A stretch of 40,256 nt of DNA from Halicephalobus mephisto (GCA_009193035.1 SWDT01000489.1:1-40256); one strand, 5' to 3'; shown: positions 10,740-20,100, counted from the first letter of the stretch. The notes: generated by a model not told the origin, from the letters alone. Program-made: numbers and translations.

Positions 10740-11055
10740 TTTTCAGTAATTTTTAGAAACTTTAATTTTTTTTTATTTTTCTAAATAATTTTAAAAATTT
10801 TCGTTCTTTTTAAAATTATTTTTTATTTTTTAAATAATTATTTTTACTTTTTTTTGGAAAATTTTTTACTTTTTAAAAATAATTATTTTAGGAAAATTCG
10901 ATTTTTTTTAAATAATTTTTACTTTTTTTTTAAAGAATTTTTTTCTTAAATAATTTTTACTTTTTTTTAAAGAATTTTTTCTTAAAGAATTTTTATTTTT
11001 TCTTAAATAATTTTTATTTTTTTTTAAATAATTTTTGTTTTTTCTTAAAGAATTT
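10740..11055. repeat. T-rich low-complexity DNA
   Basis: TTTTTCTTAAAGAATTTTT-type units without coding potential. They run into the TTTTTTTAG acceptor at 11061. Confidence 0.7.
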
Positions 11056-11083
11056 TTTTAGGAAATTCTTCTTGAGAAATGCG

Positions 11084-13856
11084 ATGATCACAGGAAATCA
11101 CAAACTCGTTGTTAGTTTTCTCGCCGTTGTTTCGTTTATATTTATTTTTTATACCACGTATAACTGGACTGTTGATAGAGGTGAGTCAATTTTGGAGGAT
11201 TATCTATTTATTTTTCGGACCGATTGAAACTTTACGAAATGAGGATTTGATGACAAAATAAAAAAAGAAAAAAATGCAGATTTACCATAATTCATTTTTT
11301 TATTTATGAATTTAATTGTCTTTTAAAAATTTTTCGTTTCAAAACTAATATTTGAATATATTTTTCAAAAATAAAAGAAGTTTTTAAAAAAATTTTGGTC
11401 CTAACACGAAAAATAAAAGATTATTAAAATAATTAACAGTTAAAAAGTGAATTAAAATTTTTCGTGTCAGGACCAGTATTTAGATATCCTTCTTAAAAAG
11501 TAAAGATAGAATTTTTTAAATTTTGATCCTAACACGAAAAATGATTTTTTTTAATATTTTGGTCTTAACACGAAAAATGATTTTTTTTAATATTTTGGTC
11601 TTAACATGAAAAATGATTTTTTTTAATATTTTGATCCTAACACGAAAAATGATTTTTTTTAATATTTTGGTCCTAACACGAGAAAAAATTTTTTAATAAT
11701 TATTTCGAAATTTTTTGTAGGAATTACAGTAACATCGGTAGAAGTGTTTAAAGCCCTTGAAAAACACAAATGTCCCGTCTGTGCTCCCGCAGAATCCTCC
11801 ACAGGAATTCTAGAAGTCAATGATTCTCTATCCGTCGTCGAAACATGTCCTAACAAATCCACCAGTTTAATCCAGACAGCTTACGAAAGAAAATACATAG
11901 GATGTAACTTCTGGGCTACAGGTGGAATCGGAAACCAAATTTGGAGATTCGCTTCGATATACGGTATCGGAAGGTACACAGGAAGAGAACCATTTTTTGA
12001 AGCAAAAAATTCTGATCAAATGGAAAAATTAATGGAAATCGGTCTTATTTTTCCTATGATGAACGAAGTCCTCCAAATCAAGTCCCCTCCGGAAATATTT
12101 TTGAAAAAATATCATTTCGCAGATGACTGTTGCAAATTCGACGATCCAAAAAAGTTTGTTTTTTTAAAATTATTACTAGAATACGGTGGAAATTTTCAAT
12201 ATTTTACGAAATACAGTATGCAGTTCTGAAATCTTCCAAAAATACTGTAGAAAATTCTAAACCTTTTTTGAATACAGTATGCAGTTCTAGAATTTTTGAG
12301 AATACTGTGGAAAATTCTAAACCTTTTCTAAATACAGTATACAGTTCTGAAATCTTCCAAAAATACTGTAGAAGATTCTAAACCTTTTCTGAATACATTA
12401 TGCAGTTCTGAAATCTTCCAAAAATACTGTAGAAAATTCTAAACCTTTTCTAAATACAGTATGCAGTTCTGAAATCTTCCAAAAATACTGTAGAAGATTC
12501 TAAACCTTTTCTGAATACATTATGCAGTTTTAGAATTTTTGAAAATATGGTAATTTTTAAATTCCTCAGAATACGGTAGAAAACTCTAAAAACTTCTGGA
12601 ATCTTGTAAAGTTCTTGGAGCTTTTTAAAATCTCGTAAAAATTTTAAAAATCTGATGAAAGATTTTAGAAATTTCTAAAGCACTCTAGAATCCAATAAAA
12701 ACTAAGAATTAACATCCAAAATTACTTTCTAAAAATTCCTAAAATTCGTTTCAAGACGATTTCGTAATATTTAAATCTTAAAAATAATAATTCCAGATTG
12801 ATTGGACTTCCTGACAAATACATCAAAGTTGCTGGAGATTACATGCAATCTTACAAGTTCTTTCACGAGTTCAGGGACGAAATCAGAACAATTTTCGAAT
12901 GCGGATTGACTGTCAAAATATCCGTTGATACTTTTGCTAAAGAATTATTTAAAAACGACACAAGTCACAAGCTCTGTGCCCACGTCCGGAGGGGGGATTT
13001 CATCAAAGACATCATGCTAGAGTCCAAAGAAGACTTCACAGTCCCCGCTATCCATTTTGCTTTCGATTATTTAAAGGTAAAAATTTTTAAAAAATTAATT
13101 AAAAAATTAAAAGTATTAAAAAGTAGTCTGAATATGAATTTTTAAAACTTCTAAAATCCTGAATTTCGTGTTCATTTCGAAATTTCCCATCGGATCTTGA
13201 AAAATTTCGAAAATTTTACAAAATTTTAAGCTTCATAAACTCCCATGAGATTCTAAAAACCCTCAGCATTTCCTACTAAATTCCGGAGTTTCTACAGTAT
13301 TCTAAAAATACCCACAGAATCCTGAAACGTCCCAGAATCCCCTGTAAAATTCCGAAAAACCCTAGAATTTTGTACTAGATACTATAGAATTCTAGAAATC
13401 CACATGAAATAATTATTGAATATAAAGCTTCAGAATAAGACCAACAATTCCGACATTTCCATGTTGTTCATCGGAAACGACCATGATTTCATTAAAAATC
13501 TCCCGATCCAGAACGTCGGATTCAAGAATATCTACGCTCCGGAAGCCAAATCGAGAGGAGAAGACATGTGTCTCGGGATCAACTACTGTGATTCCATGTT
13601 GATGACGGCTTCGGGATCTACTTTCGGATGGTGGATAAGTTATTTGATGAAACCAAACTCCACGATATTCTACAATAGTCAAATTACTGATTATGCTGAT
13701 TTTACGAAAGATGTCCATGATTTCGACATTTTCCCTCCAGATTGGATAATGTTGACGGTGGAAAACGGAACAGCCAAGAAGGAAACTCAATGGTGGTATC
13801 AGAGACGAAAACAACTCCCAGATCTGCCAGGAAAGGATTTAACTGTCTGGGAATGA
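11084..13856 (+). CDS. Alpha-1,2-fucosyltransferase-like glycosyltransferase (GT11)
   Basis: Family 11 glycosyltransferase, expected to move fucose from GDP-fucose to galactose-containing glycans in the Golgi. Exons 11084-11180, 11721-12153, 12797-13076 and 13434-13856 keep frame and give 410 aa. Residues 8-25 form a signal anchor, so it is type II with the catalytic part in the lumen. GGIGNQIWRF (100-109) matches the N-terminal GNQ motif. HVRRGDF (239-245) is the HxRRxD donor-binding motif. GSTFGWW (331-337) is the C-terminal STFGWW motif. Sequons NKT, NDT, NST and NGT are present. The ATG at 11079 is followed at once by a stop, so 11084 is the first usable one. An acceptor at 11061 permits an upstream first exon. 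Donor 2 is GTTTGT. Acceptor specificity cannot be read from sequence. Confidence 0.88.
11390..11695. repeat. GGTCCTAACACGAAAAATG tandem array in fucosyltransferase intron 1
   Basis: Five regular units of about 36-37 bp (TTTTGGTCCTAACACGAAAA followed by ATGATTTTTTTTAATA) occupy 11513-11690, with looser copies from 11395. This is the tandem form of a motif dispersed across the window. Confidence 0.85.
12180..12550. repeat. ~61-bp minisatellite in fucosyltransferase intron 2
   Basis: Six copies of a ~61-bp unit containing AATACAGTATGCAGTTCTGA, AATACTGTAGAAAATTCTAA and ACCTTTTCTG. It shares the TACAGTA and CTAAACCTTT phrases with the 6783-7850 minisatellite. The copies start right after the exon 2 donor. 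Open frames across it are repeat products. Confidence 0.88.
13077..13433. other. Fucosyltransferase intron 3
   Basis: Intron with degenerate phrases of the TTCTAAAAAC/CCTAGAATTT type. It ends AAAGCTTCAG at 13433. No separate feature. Confidence 0.6.
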
Positions 13857-13910
13857 ATCTGAAAAGACAATTCTATCAAAAATACGGAAATGCGGGCAAT
13901 TGATTTAAAA

Positions 13911-13916
13911 AATAAA
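13911..13916 (+). terminator. Polyadenylation signal of fucosyltransferase gene
   Basis: AATAAA lies 55 nt after the stop codon at 13856. Cleavage 10-20 nt downstream would fall at or inside the last codons of the opposing gene, whose stop codon ends at 13925. Confidence 0.6.
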
Positions 13917-13924
13917 CTACCTGA

Positions 13925-16900
13925 TTAATTTCGATTTTCACCTTTAGATTCGATATATTTCCCGGTCAAATCAAGAACGTTTTCACCAATATGACAGGCA
14001 TAACACTGGTTTTTAGAATCTTTGTAGCACGGAACACAAAAGGTAGCTGGACATTTGTCGCAGTGGAAGAGATTTTTTTGACGAAATTTATCCTCACACA
14101 TCAGACATTTACCAGTTTTGAAGATTTTGTCAATAATTTTAGCCTTGATAAAGCCGTCATCAGGAAATAGATACCTAAAACTAAATATGACACTAATTAG
14201 TTAGTACTACTATGATCTACGTTTTGCTCTAATACTCGATCGAAACGGTCTGTGGATTGCGGATATACCTCGGAATAAAGGCATATAGTAAACAGGAGTA
14301 TAAAAAGTGAAAAAAAGTCGATAGATAACAGCGGATAAGAAATACTAAGTAAAACATTCATATATAGGTTCATGCAACAAAGTTCTATCAACAATTGAAA
14401 ATGAAAGGATTAATTACAGTAATCAGGGACATTCGTGACAAGAGTCGATTTCGTTCTTCTCCTTTTACTTTTTAGGTAGGTTTTTATCCATAGTTTAAAA
14501 TTACCGTATTCATAATTATTATTAGGAATTTTCGCGGTGAGAATCAACTTTTTCAATAGATTACGAAATCAAAACCTACTTTTGTTTCTTTCGTAATTGT
14601 CGTTGTTCCACGGCAAACTTGATCCTGGCCTTGCCTAATCTCCTTTCGTTGATTCTTCCAAAGAGTAGTCTGTTGTAGAGCTGAATAGTCCTCGCCTTTG
14701 ATCGTTCTCGAAAGATGTAGCCAATGATAGAGAAAAAAATAATTCTTTTAACAATATAATTGAAAACAATTTGAAGAAAAAACATGGAAATTAACGGAAC
14801 AATAATCCAGCAGAAAATCCGGATCCAATCAGGAGAAACAGGTTCAGCGACGCAAATTCCGTTATCGAAATTTCCGTCGATAGAATTAGTGAAATTAAAT
14901 TGAATAAGTTCTTTGATCATCTCAGCCACAGGTCCTTCTCCTTGGACTTCGAGTTTCAAAAATTGATCCCCTCTGGCAGTTGACTTACTGGAGTTCGCGA
15001 ATTCCACAACGAAAGTTAAAATTCGATAAAAATAAAAATCAACCAAGATAATTACAAAAGTGATGATTACTGTAACTATCCACTTCAAAAAGGGCTGCCA
15101 AGATTCCTTGATTTCTGTTTTCGTCGGAAAAGAAAAAAAATACAGTAATCCGTGTTTTTTGATTTCTCGTTCAGTCAACGGCTCCAGATGGCGTTTTTCC
15201 AAGATCCGGCGTTTTTCGTCAATGTAGTGAAAGTAATTTGTAAGAAAAACATTTTTAAAGTCGATATCCTCGAAGTAGGCTGAAATCGTCGTCATCACGT
15301 CTTTGAAAATCGAATAAACAAGCAGAATCAGAAGCGCAGACAGGAATTCCTTGAAGGCCTTCATCGTCAAACGGACAACTTCAAGGTTTTCTTGGATTTC
15401 TTGTTTGATTTCACTTAACATTCTGATTCTTTCGTCATTAGTTTCTTCGACGGCTTTGAAATGGAGCTAAAATCGAACAAAAGTAGATTTCATATATCGG
15501 AAATTGACTTTTATATATAGAAAATAGGTTCCATCAGAACTTAATTCCTATATATAACAAGTTTCATATATAAAAAAACGAATTTTCATTCATTAGTAAA
15601 CTGAGTAATTTTTAGGTAGAAATAAATTTGATAACTTTTATATATAGAAAAAGTTAATTTTCATATATGAAAGAAGAAAATTAACTTTCATAAATTGATA
15701 AATTTCGAAACTTACATTGATCTTCATCTGATTTTCCAACTGCTTCGAGATTCCGTCGATAGTCATCCATTGATCCTCCAGATCCGGAGTTAGGACATCT
15801 TTTTCGATTTTTCCTCCACCATGGTCGAGTTTACACTTCTCCATCGCGGTTTGCCTCATTTTTTCGGGTTGACAAAGTTCTACAGAATTAAACTTATCGC
15901 ACATCAAAGACTTCAGAAACCAAGGAACAGAACTGTAGCACTTTGACTGGATATCGCTGAATCTTTCTGCGCATTTCTGAGCTACAGAAGCGAAGATCTG
16001 CTGACATCTTCTGAGAAGTCTTCTGGCGACACTTCTGGCTCCTTTTGATTTGTATTCTTTCCAACGAGAAGGATTAGAGGCAGGAGTGGATTCTGAATAG
16101 TTTTCAGCGTTGAAAATGGCTTCTCTAGCGGCCAGGACGTCCGCGACGGAGAGAGAAGCAACCAGAGCCGCGTCTTCGTCCGTAGTTTCGCCAGTTATTT
16201 CGTGTTCGAAAGGTTCCAACAGGGATTCCAGTTGACGAGCTACTTGCTGACTAATACTCGTTGTTTTACCTAAAATAAAAAATTAAAACATACAAAAATA
16301 AAAAACTACATTATTATGTAAAAAATAAAAAACTAGATTACTATGTAAAAAGTAAAGAAAACTACATTATTGTGTAAAAATAAAAAGTATTATTATTGTA
16401 AAAAGTGCAAAAAATTACATCGTTATATAAAAAGAAAAATTACTTTGACCCAAGACGCGGACTCTTACCACGAAAGTTCCCTGAAAGGTACGGTAGGAGG
16501 TGTGCGTTGTTTTTTGGATTCTTTGCGACTGAATTGTTATTGATATTGTTGTTCTCTTTGGAAGTTGATGTTTTTTTTGAAATAAAGAAATTCAACAACT
16601 GAATCTCTTCGGGACTCTGGTCGGCATCACAGCACGTAAAATTAAAAACTATTATAAAAGTTAAAAATTAATTTTTACAAATTTTCAAGGTTTTTTAGAA
16701 ATTTCAGAATCTTCTACTGGATTCGGGAAGGTTTAGAAAATTATATCAAGTTGAAATTGAAGTAATTTTTTAAAGTAAATTCTTAAAGAATTTAAATTAA
16801 AAATTAAAGTAAGATTTTAAAACTTTACCAAAGTGCTTTTCCAATAAAGCCTCCAAGGGCCCGGAAGCCAGGGTGATCCTCTGGGCGGTGACCCTGGCCT

Positions 16901-17333
16901 GGAGCTCCAGTTCGCAGACGATCATGTTCGAGGTCATTTCGAAATTGTACAAGATGTTCTCAATGGGACCGTCGCTTAGTTGTTCCGCGACGAAAATTGA
17001 CAGTAATCCTTGTCCGCTTTTCCCCAGGACTTCTGTGATGACGCAGAGGAGAGAACACCGGAAAACGGGACTCAAGGCGAAGGCGACTGCGCTTCCGGAA
17101 ATCGTCGACCATTCGAAAACCGATCCGTGGAAATCCGAAAAATCAGCGAAATTCAATCTTTTCCATCCTAGTTGGAAAACGGCATAGGACAAAAGAAATC
17201 CAACTGGGAGGTTGATCGCGATTCTTAGGAGTTTGTAATCGTAACAACTACTGTACCAGAGAACGTCGGCCACCTTCGACCGCCCCCGCCTCAGGCGCCG
17301 TTCCTCTCGCGCGACTTCGACGAACAGCTTCAT
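13925..17333 (-). CDS. DC-STAMP-domain membrane protein with C4-C4 RING finger (SPE-42/SPE-49/DCST-like)
   Basis: Matches the sperm membrane proteins SPE-42/SPE-49 of nematodes, Sneaky of flies and DCST1/2 of vertebrates, which are needed at sperm-egg interaction. Exons on the minus strand are 17333-16829, 16269-15716, 15466-14580 and 14174-13925, in frame, 731 aa. Hydrophobic segments lie at about 36-53, 76-102, 394-408, 481-501 and 570-591. A long region with many Cys lies between them (C259-C313 region), fitting the family's extracellular part. The DC-STAMP core is in exon 3. Residues 672-709 hold four CxxC pairs (C672/675, 687/690, 695/698, 706/709), the C4-C4 RING seen in this family. 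The start is the first ATG of the frame; the eight codons before it are open but lack an ATG. Convergent with the fucosyltransferase and divergent from the EME1-like gene. Which paralogue it is cannot be decided by eye. Confidence 0.88.
14175..14579. repeat. Intron 3 of DC-STAMP gene, relic of dispersed repeat
   Basis: Contains CCTCGGAATAAAGGCAT and AACATTCATATATAGGTT, then CAGGGACATTCGTGACAAGA. The same phrases occur in the same order at 26200-26650, so both look like copies of one diverged repeat family. No exon is visible. Confidence 0.45.
15467..15715. repeat. TTCATATATGAA-type repeats in DC-STAMP intron 2
   Basis: Several copies of TTTTATATATAGAAA and TTTCATATATGAAAG. The palindromic TTCATATATGAA phrase also appears in EME1 intron 4 and in the 167-bp upstream repeat. 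Confidence 0.6.
16270..16828. other. DC-STAMP intron 1
   Basis: Holds four ~40-bp copies of ACTACATTATTATGTAAAAA at 16305-16420 (plus strand) and one reverse-strand copy of the dispersed GGGAACTTTCGTGGTAAGAG motif near 16470-16490. It joins exon 1 and exon 2 in frame without any internal exon. Confidence 0.5.
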
Positions 17334-17646
17334 TTTTGCGAAATTTAATTTTTTCAACCAAGTCCAATATCGAAAATTTGAATAAAATTGAAGTATTTTT
17401 TAAATATTCAAATTTGGAAAAACTTTAAACTTTTTTATCGTTGGATTTTATACATCCAAAATCCATCACTTTTAGAACTTTATTTTTAAGAATGTTTATT
17501 GTAAAATTGCAGTGGAAAATTTTTTCTATTCAGTTTTTCAAAGAACTTTCTTTAATTCCTTCTATTACTAGAATTCATATATCAAAAAACTTCCTAATCA
17601 TTTTTAAAACCTTATTCTACTCTTCCAGAATCTTTGACTATATCTA

Positions 17647-17654
17647 TCACGTGA
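17647..17654. promoter_or_regulatory. E-box TCACGTGA, copy 1
   Basis: Palindromic bHLH-type site TCACGTGA in the first full repeat unit, 39 bp before the E2F-type site. Confidence 0.4.
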
Positions 17655-17692
17655 AATTAGAGAGAAACTTTATCATTTTTTTGTACCTTGCA

Positions 17693-17704
17693 TTTGGCGC
17701 CAAA
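17693..17704. promoter_or_regulatory. E2F-type palindrome, copy 1
   Basis: TTTGGCGCCAAA, a perfect 12-bp palindrome matching the E2F/DP consensus TTTSSCGC on both strands. It lies 280 bp before the EME1-like start. E2F control of DNA repair genes is well known; use here is inferred. Confidence 0.6.
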
Positions 17705-17813
17705 GAATTTAACTTGTTCCAACTCGCTCTGTTTTTGACTTTCATATATCGAAAACCTCCCAAATCATTTTTAAAACCTTATTCTACTCTTCCAGAATCT
17801 TTGACTATATCTA

Positions 17814-17821
17814 TCACGTGA
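17814..17821. promoter_or_regulatory. E-box TCACGTGA, copy 2
   Basis: Same palindrome in the second full unit, 167 bp after the first. Confidence 0.4.
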
Positions 17822-17858
17822 AATTAGAGAGAAACTTTATCATTTTTTGTACCTTGCA

Positions 17859-17870
17859 TTTGGCGCCAAA
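17859..17870. promoter_or_regulatory. E2F-type palindrome, copy 2
   Basis: TTTGGCGCCAAA again, 166 bp after copy 1 and 103 bp before the EME1-like start codon. Confidence 0.6.
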
Positions 17871-17972
17871 GAATTCAACTTGTTCCAACTCGCTCTGTTT
17901 TTGACTTTCATATATCAAAAAACTTCCTAACCACTTGCAAAACCTTATTTTACTCTTTCAGAATATTTAACA

Positions 17973-19130
17973 ATGGATCCATCGACTTCTAATGCGGATT
18001 CTGAGAAACCCAAACGACGGAAGCGGACTAGAGAAGAAATTGAACAAGAAAAAGTTTTTTAAAATTTTTTTTTGTTTTTATTATTTTTTTCAGTTGGAAA
18101 AGGATATGAAGAGGATAAGAAGGGAAATGAACGCTGCCAAAAACAGCAAATGCGAACAATTTTTGTTTTGTTACGTCGACAGAACAATTTGCGCGATCGA
18201 CGGTTGGTTGTTTCTTAAATTTTGATTTTTATTTATTTTTTAAATTTGATTTTTGTTTTTTTAGATTCAATTGAAACTGAACTTAATAACAGATTTACTG
18301 AAAGAGGAATTGTCGGACAGTTGGCTTTTGTCGATGGAGACCACGGGATCGGCAGGATTGTTTGGCAACGGAAGAGGATCGACGCCGTCATAGAGGACTC
18401 CAAAGTCAAACAACTAACTTCTTTGGTTTTTTATTTTTTATTTATTTATTTATTTTTATTTATTCCAGGATCTAGAAGGATGTTTTGTCCATGTCGTCGA
18501 CGAACGAACATTCGGACAAATGACGAAGAAAGGAGAACTAGTGTCCTTCATCGAGGGGATTTCCAAGGACCACAAGCATTCCAGTCCTTTGCCGACTTTG
18601 ATCGTCTACGGACAAGGCGGTCCGAGGGACACTGTGGTATTTCGATATATGAAAGTTAATTTTTGAACGGAGATTTGCAGACTACGACGTCGTCTTTGGA
18701 AGCTTTCGAACAAAATCGATCTCAAATTAGGTACTGCAAAAATCCCCAGGATTTTTCTTTCCTCATTGTCCAACTTCATCGAGCGATTGCGAAATCAGAG
18801 AAGAGACTGGCAGAAGACAATTCAATCGTCTTCAACGTCGAAAAAGGAACCAAAGAAGGCGATCTGGATCAGCTGAAGCTCGACTGGTGGACCCGGATGC
18901 TTACTCATGTCCACAGATTATCCGAGGAACAGAAACGAGCAATCGTCAACAAATGGCCTAATCCGTTTTCGTTGATGGATGAACTAGTGTCGATGAAACC
19001 AAGCGAAGGAATCAAGATGATATCGAACGTCGTCGGAAGCAACAACCGGAGGGTCGGCCCCGCGGCTGCGAAGTGGATTTTCGTTTTTCTGACTTCAAAA
19101 GACGGCGACGAAGTGATAGTGGACGGTTAA
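17973..19130 (+). CDS. eme-1: EME1-like crossover junction endonuclease subunit
   Basis: Non-catalytic partner of MUS81 in the structure-specific endonuclease that cuts recombination intermediates in the nucleus. Exons 17973-18053, 18094-18202, 18265-18425, 18469-18636 and 18681-19130 keep frame, 322 aa. Residues 12-37 are basic and likely helical (KPKRRKR), fitting a nuclear signal and the charged helix before the ERCC4 fold. Residues 47-205 fit the nuclease-like fold, starting FLFCYVDRTICAID. The catalytic ERKxxxD set of MUS81 is absent, as expected for EME1. Residues 238-310 form the helix-hairpin-helix region with WW, then NRRVGPAAAKWIF, the strongest EME1 signature. The protein is much shorter than vertebrate EME1, lacking the long N-terminal extension. 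All introns are 40-62 nt, and donors 1 and 3 are weak GTTTTT. An acceptor 11 nt before the ATG suggests trans-splicing. Confidence 0.82.
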
Positions 19131-19185
19131 ATCTCCTTTCGATAAGGTGGACGACATGTGATAAGGTCCATAGTACTAAAAGTGG

Positions 19186-19191
19186 AATAAA
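19186..19191 (+). terminator. Polyadenylation signal of EME1-like gene
   Basis: AATAAA 55 nt after the stop codon, a usual distance for nematode mRNAs. Confidence 0.65.
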
Positions 19192-19194
19192 AAC

Positions 19195-19395
19195 ATGTCC
19201 GAATACGTCTTTAATCCGGTCTTACAGAATTTTTTAAAGGTTTTAAAAGTTAATTTTTTGGAAGGAATCTTGGTGGAAAAACGAGTAATTTTAAATTTCA
19301 ATAATAAGGCAGTGACTTCTGGAATCGGAAAGTTGACAAAGATCAGTGAGCTTCGGGATTTCCCTGAGGGCATGACTTCAGAAGTAAGGATCTGA
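19195..19395 (+). other. Small open frame after EME1-like gene, 66 aa
   Basis: Starts with ATG three bases after the EME1 polyadenylation signal. The product (MSEYVFNPVLQNFLKVLKVN...) is not recognised. Composition is less repeat-like than the other short frames. No splice acceptor precedes it, and an equally long frame exists on the other strand. It may be chance or part of a longer 3' UTR. Confidence 0.2.
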
Positions 19396-19439
19396 AGAAA
19401 AGCTGGGGATTTCGAAGAGTGGATATCATTTTTAAAAAA

Positions 19440-19800
19440 TTTCATTGGGTTTTGTTTGGAAGATTTATGGGATCCTAAAGATCGAGATTTGGGATTTCAT
19501 ATATCCGGATTTTCAAAGATCAACTTTTAATTCCGACTTCAGATTCAGGCCGTAAAAAATGCAAAATCTCAAAGATCAGAATTCGGGATTTTGTATATCC
19601 GGGTTCTGAAGGTCACTTTTCAATTCCAGATTCAGAATCTACAACTAGGATTACTGTAATCCAAATGAATTTTAAAAATACCTTGAAAGTAGTTAAATTT
19701 GTTTTAAATTTTATATAAAAATGCGAAAAATCACGTAAAACAGTTCCTATCATAGATTTCATTCAGGATTGCAAGAAATTCTGACCTATTCCCTTAATTG
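19440..19800. repeat. Degenerate repeat after EME1-like gene
   Basis: Two to three copies of GGGATTTCATATATCCGGRTT followed by TCAAAGATCA and TTCAGATTCAG lie between 19485 and 19640. No gene is seen to 19800. Confidence 0.55.
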
Positions 19801-20100
19801 ACAGTTGTTAACTGGTCGCTTTATTCCAGCAATCAACAATACAAAATAGTTAAGAACAACTCTTCGCAGATTGGTCTCGTTCCCTCTTGTCGCTTCTGAA
19901 TTCCTCCGCTTCTGTCTGTGGTTTGGCGCGCAAATTGAGTTCCTGCATTTCAAGGGTTTTCGTGGTAAGAGTCTTCTCGCTTTCTGCGAAAAGGACTAAA
20001 ATTGAGAGGATCAACCCTACTGAAGCACAAGCAACTCAAAAAATGCGGTCCCAAAACGAAGAACCCTGCGTTACTGTAGCCAAAAACAGCTGTTTTTAGT
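19801..20100. promoter_or_regulatory. GC-richer unique island with E2F-like site
   Basis: This stretch is markedly less AT-rich than its surroundings. It contains TTTGGCGCGCAAA at 19922-19934, which has E2F-like halves on both strands. It also carries one copy of the dispersed GGGTTTTCGTGGTAAGAG motif at about 19957. No ATG-initiated frame of useful length. It may be a distal promoter for the SulP gene or an untranscribed element. Confidence 0.3.

Larger units (their letters stand above)
17574..17961. repeat. 167-bp tandem repeat, two full copies and one truncated
   Basis: Units start with TTCATATATC at 17574, 17741 and 17907. Copies 1 and 2 are nearly identical. Copy 3 is cut after about 60 bp, and its TACTCTTTCAGAATATTTAA forms the splice acceptor before the EME1 start codon. 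Copies 1 and 2 have TACTCTTCCAGAATC at the corresponding place. Confidence 0.92.
17334..17972. promoter_or_regulatory. Shared divergent promoter region of DC-STAMP and EME1-like genes
   Basis: The two start codons lie 639 bp apart, back to back. The spacer contains a tandem duplication carrying two perfect TTTGGCGCCAAA palindromes and two TCACGTGA E-boxes, listed separately. No other gene fits here. The open frame from 17441 is generated by the repeat. A bidirectional promoter is inferred. Confidence 0.55.

Noticed and set aside
12130..12381. 83-codon frame overlapping fucosyltransferase exon 2 and intron 2
   Set aside because: It is in a different frame from the enzyme and consists of minisatellite translation.
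16470..16490. Possible 12-nt micro-exon (GGAACTTTCGTG) in DC-STAMP intron 1, minus strand
   Set aside because: It has AG and GT borders and would keep frame, but it is a copy of the dispersed CTTTCGTGG motif, and exon 1 joins exon 2 directly in frame.
17334..17357. Extension of the DC-STAMP reading frame eight codons upstream
   Set aside because: The extension begins with TTG. The first ATG at 17333 is the better start in a eukaryotic nuclear gene.
17441..17821. 126-codon frame upstream of the EME1-like gene
   Set aside because: It spans the 167-bp tandem repeat, repeats its own peptide, and overlaps the shared promoter.
19887..20099. 70-codon frame in the GC-richer island
   Set aside because: It has a TTG start and no splice signals, and the product is not recognised. 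The island is listed as possible regulatory DNA instead.
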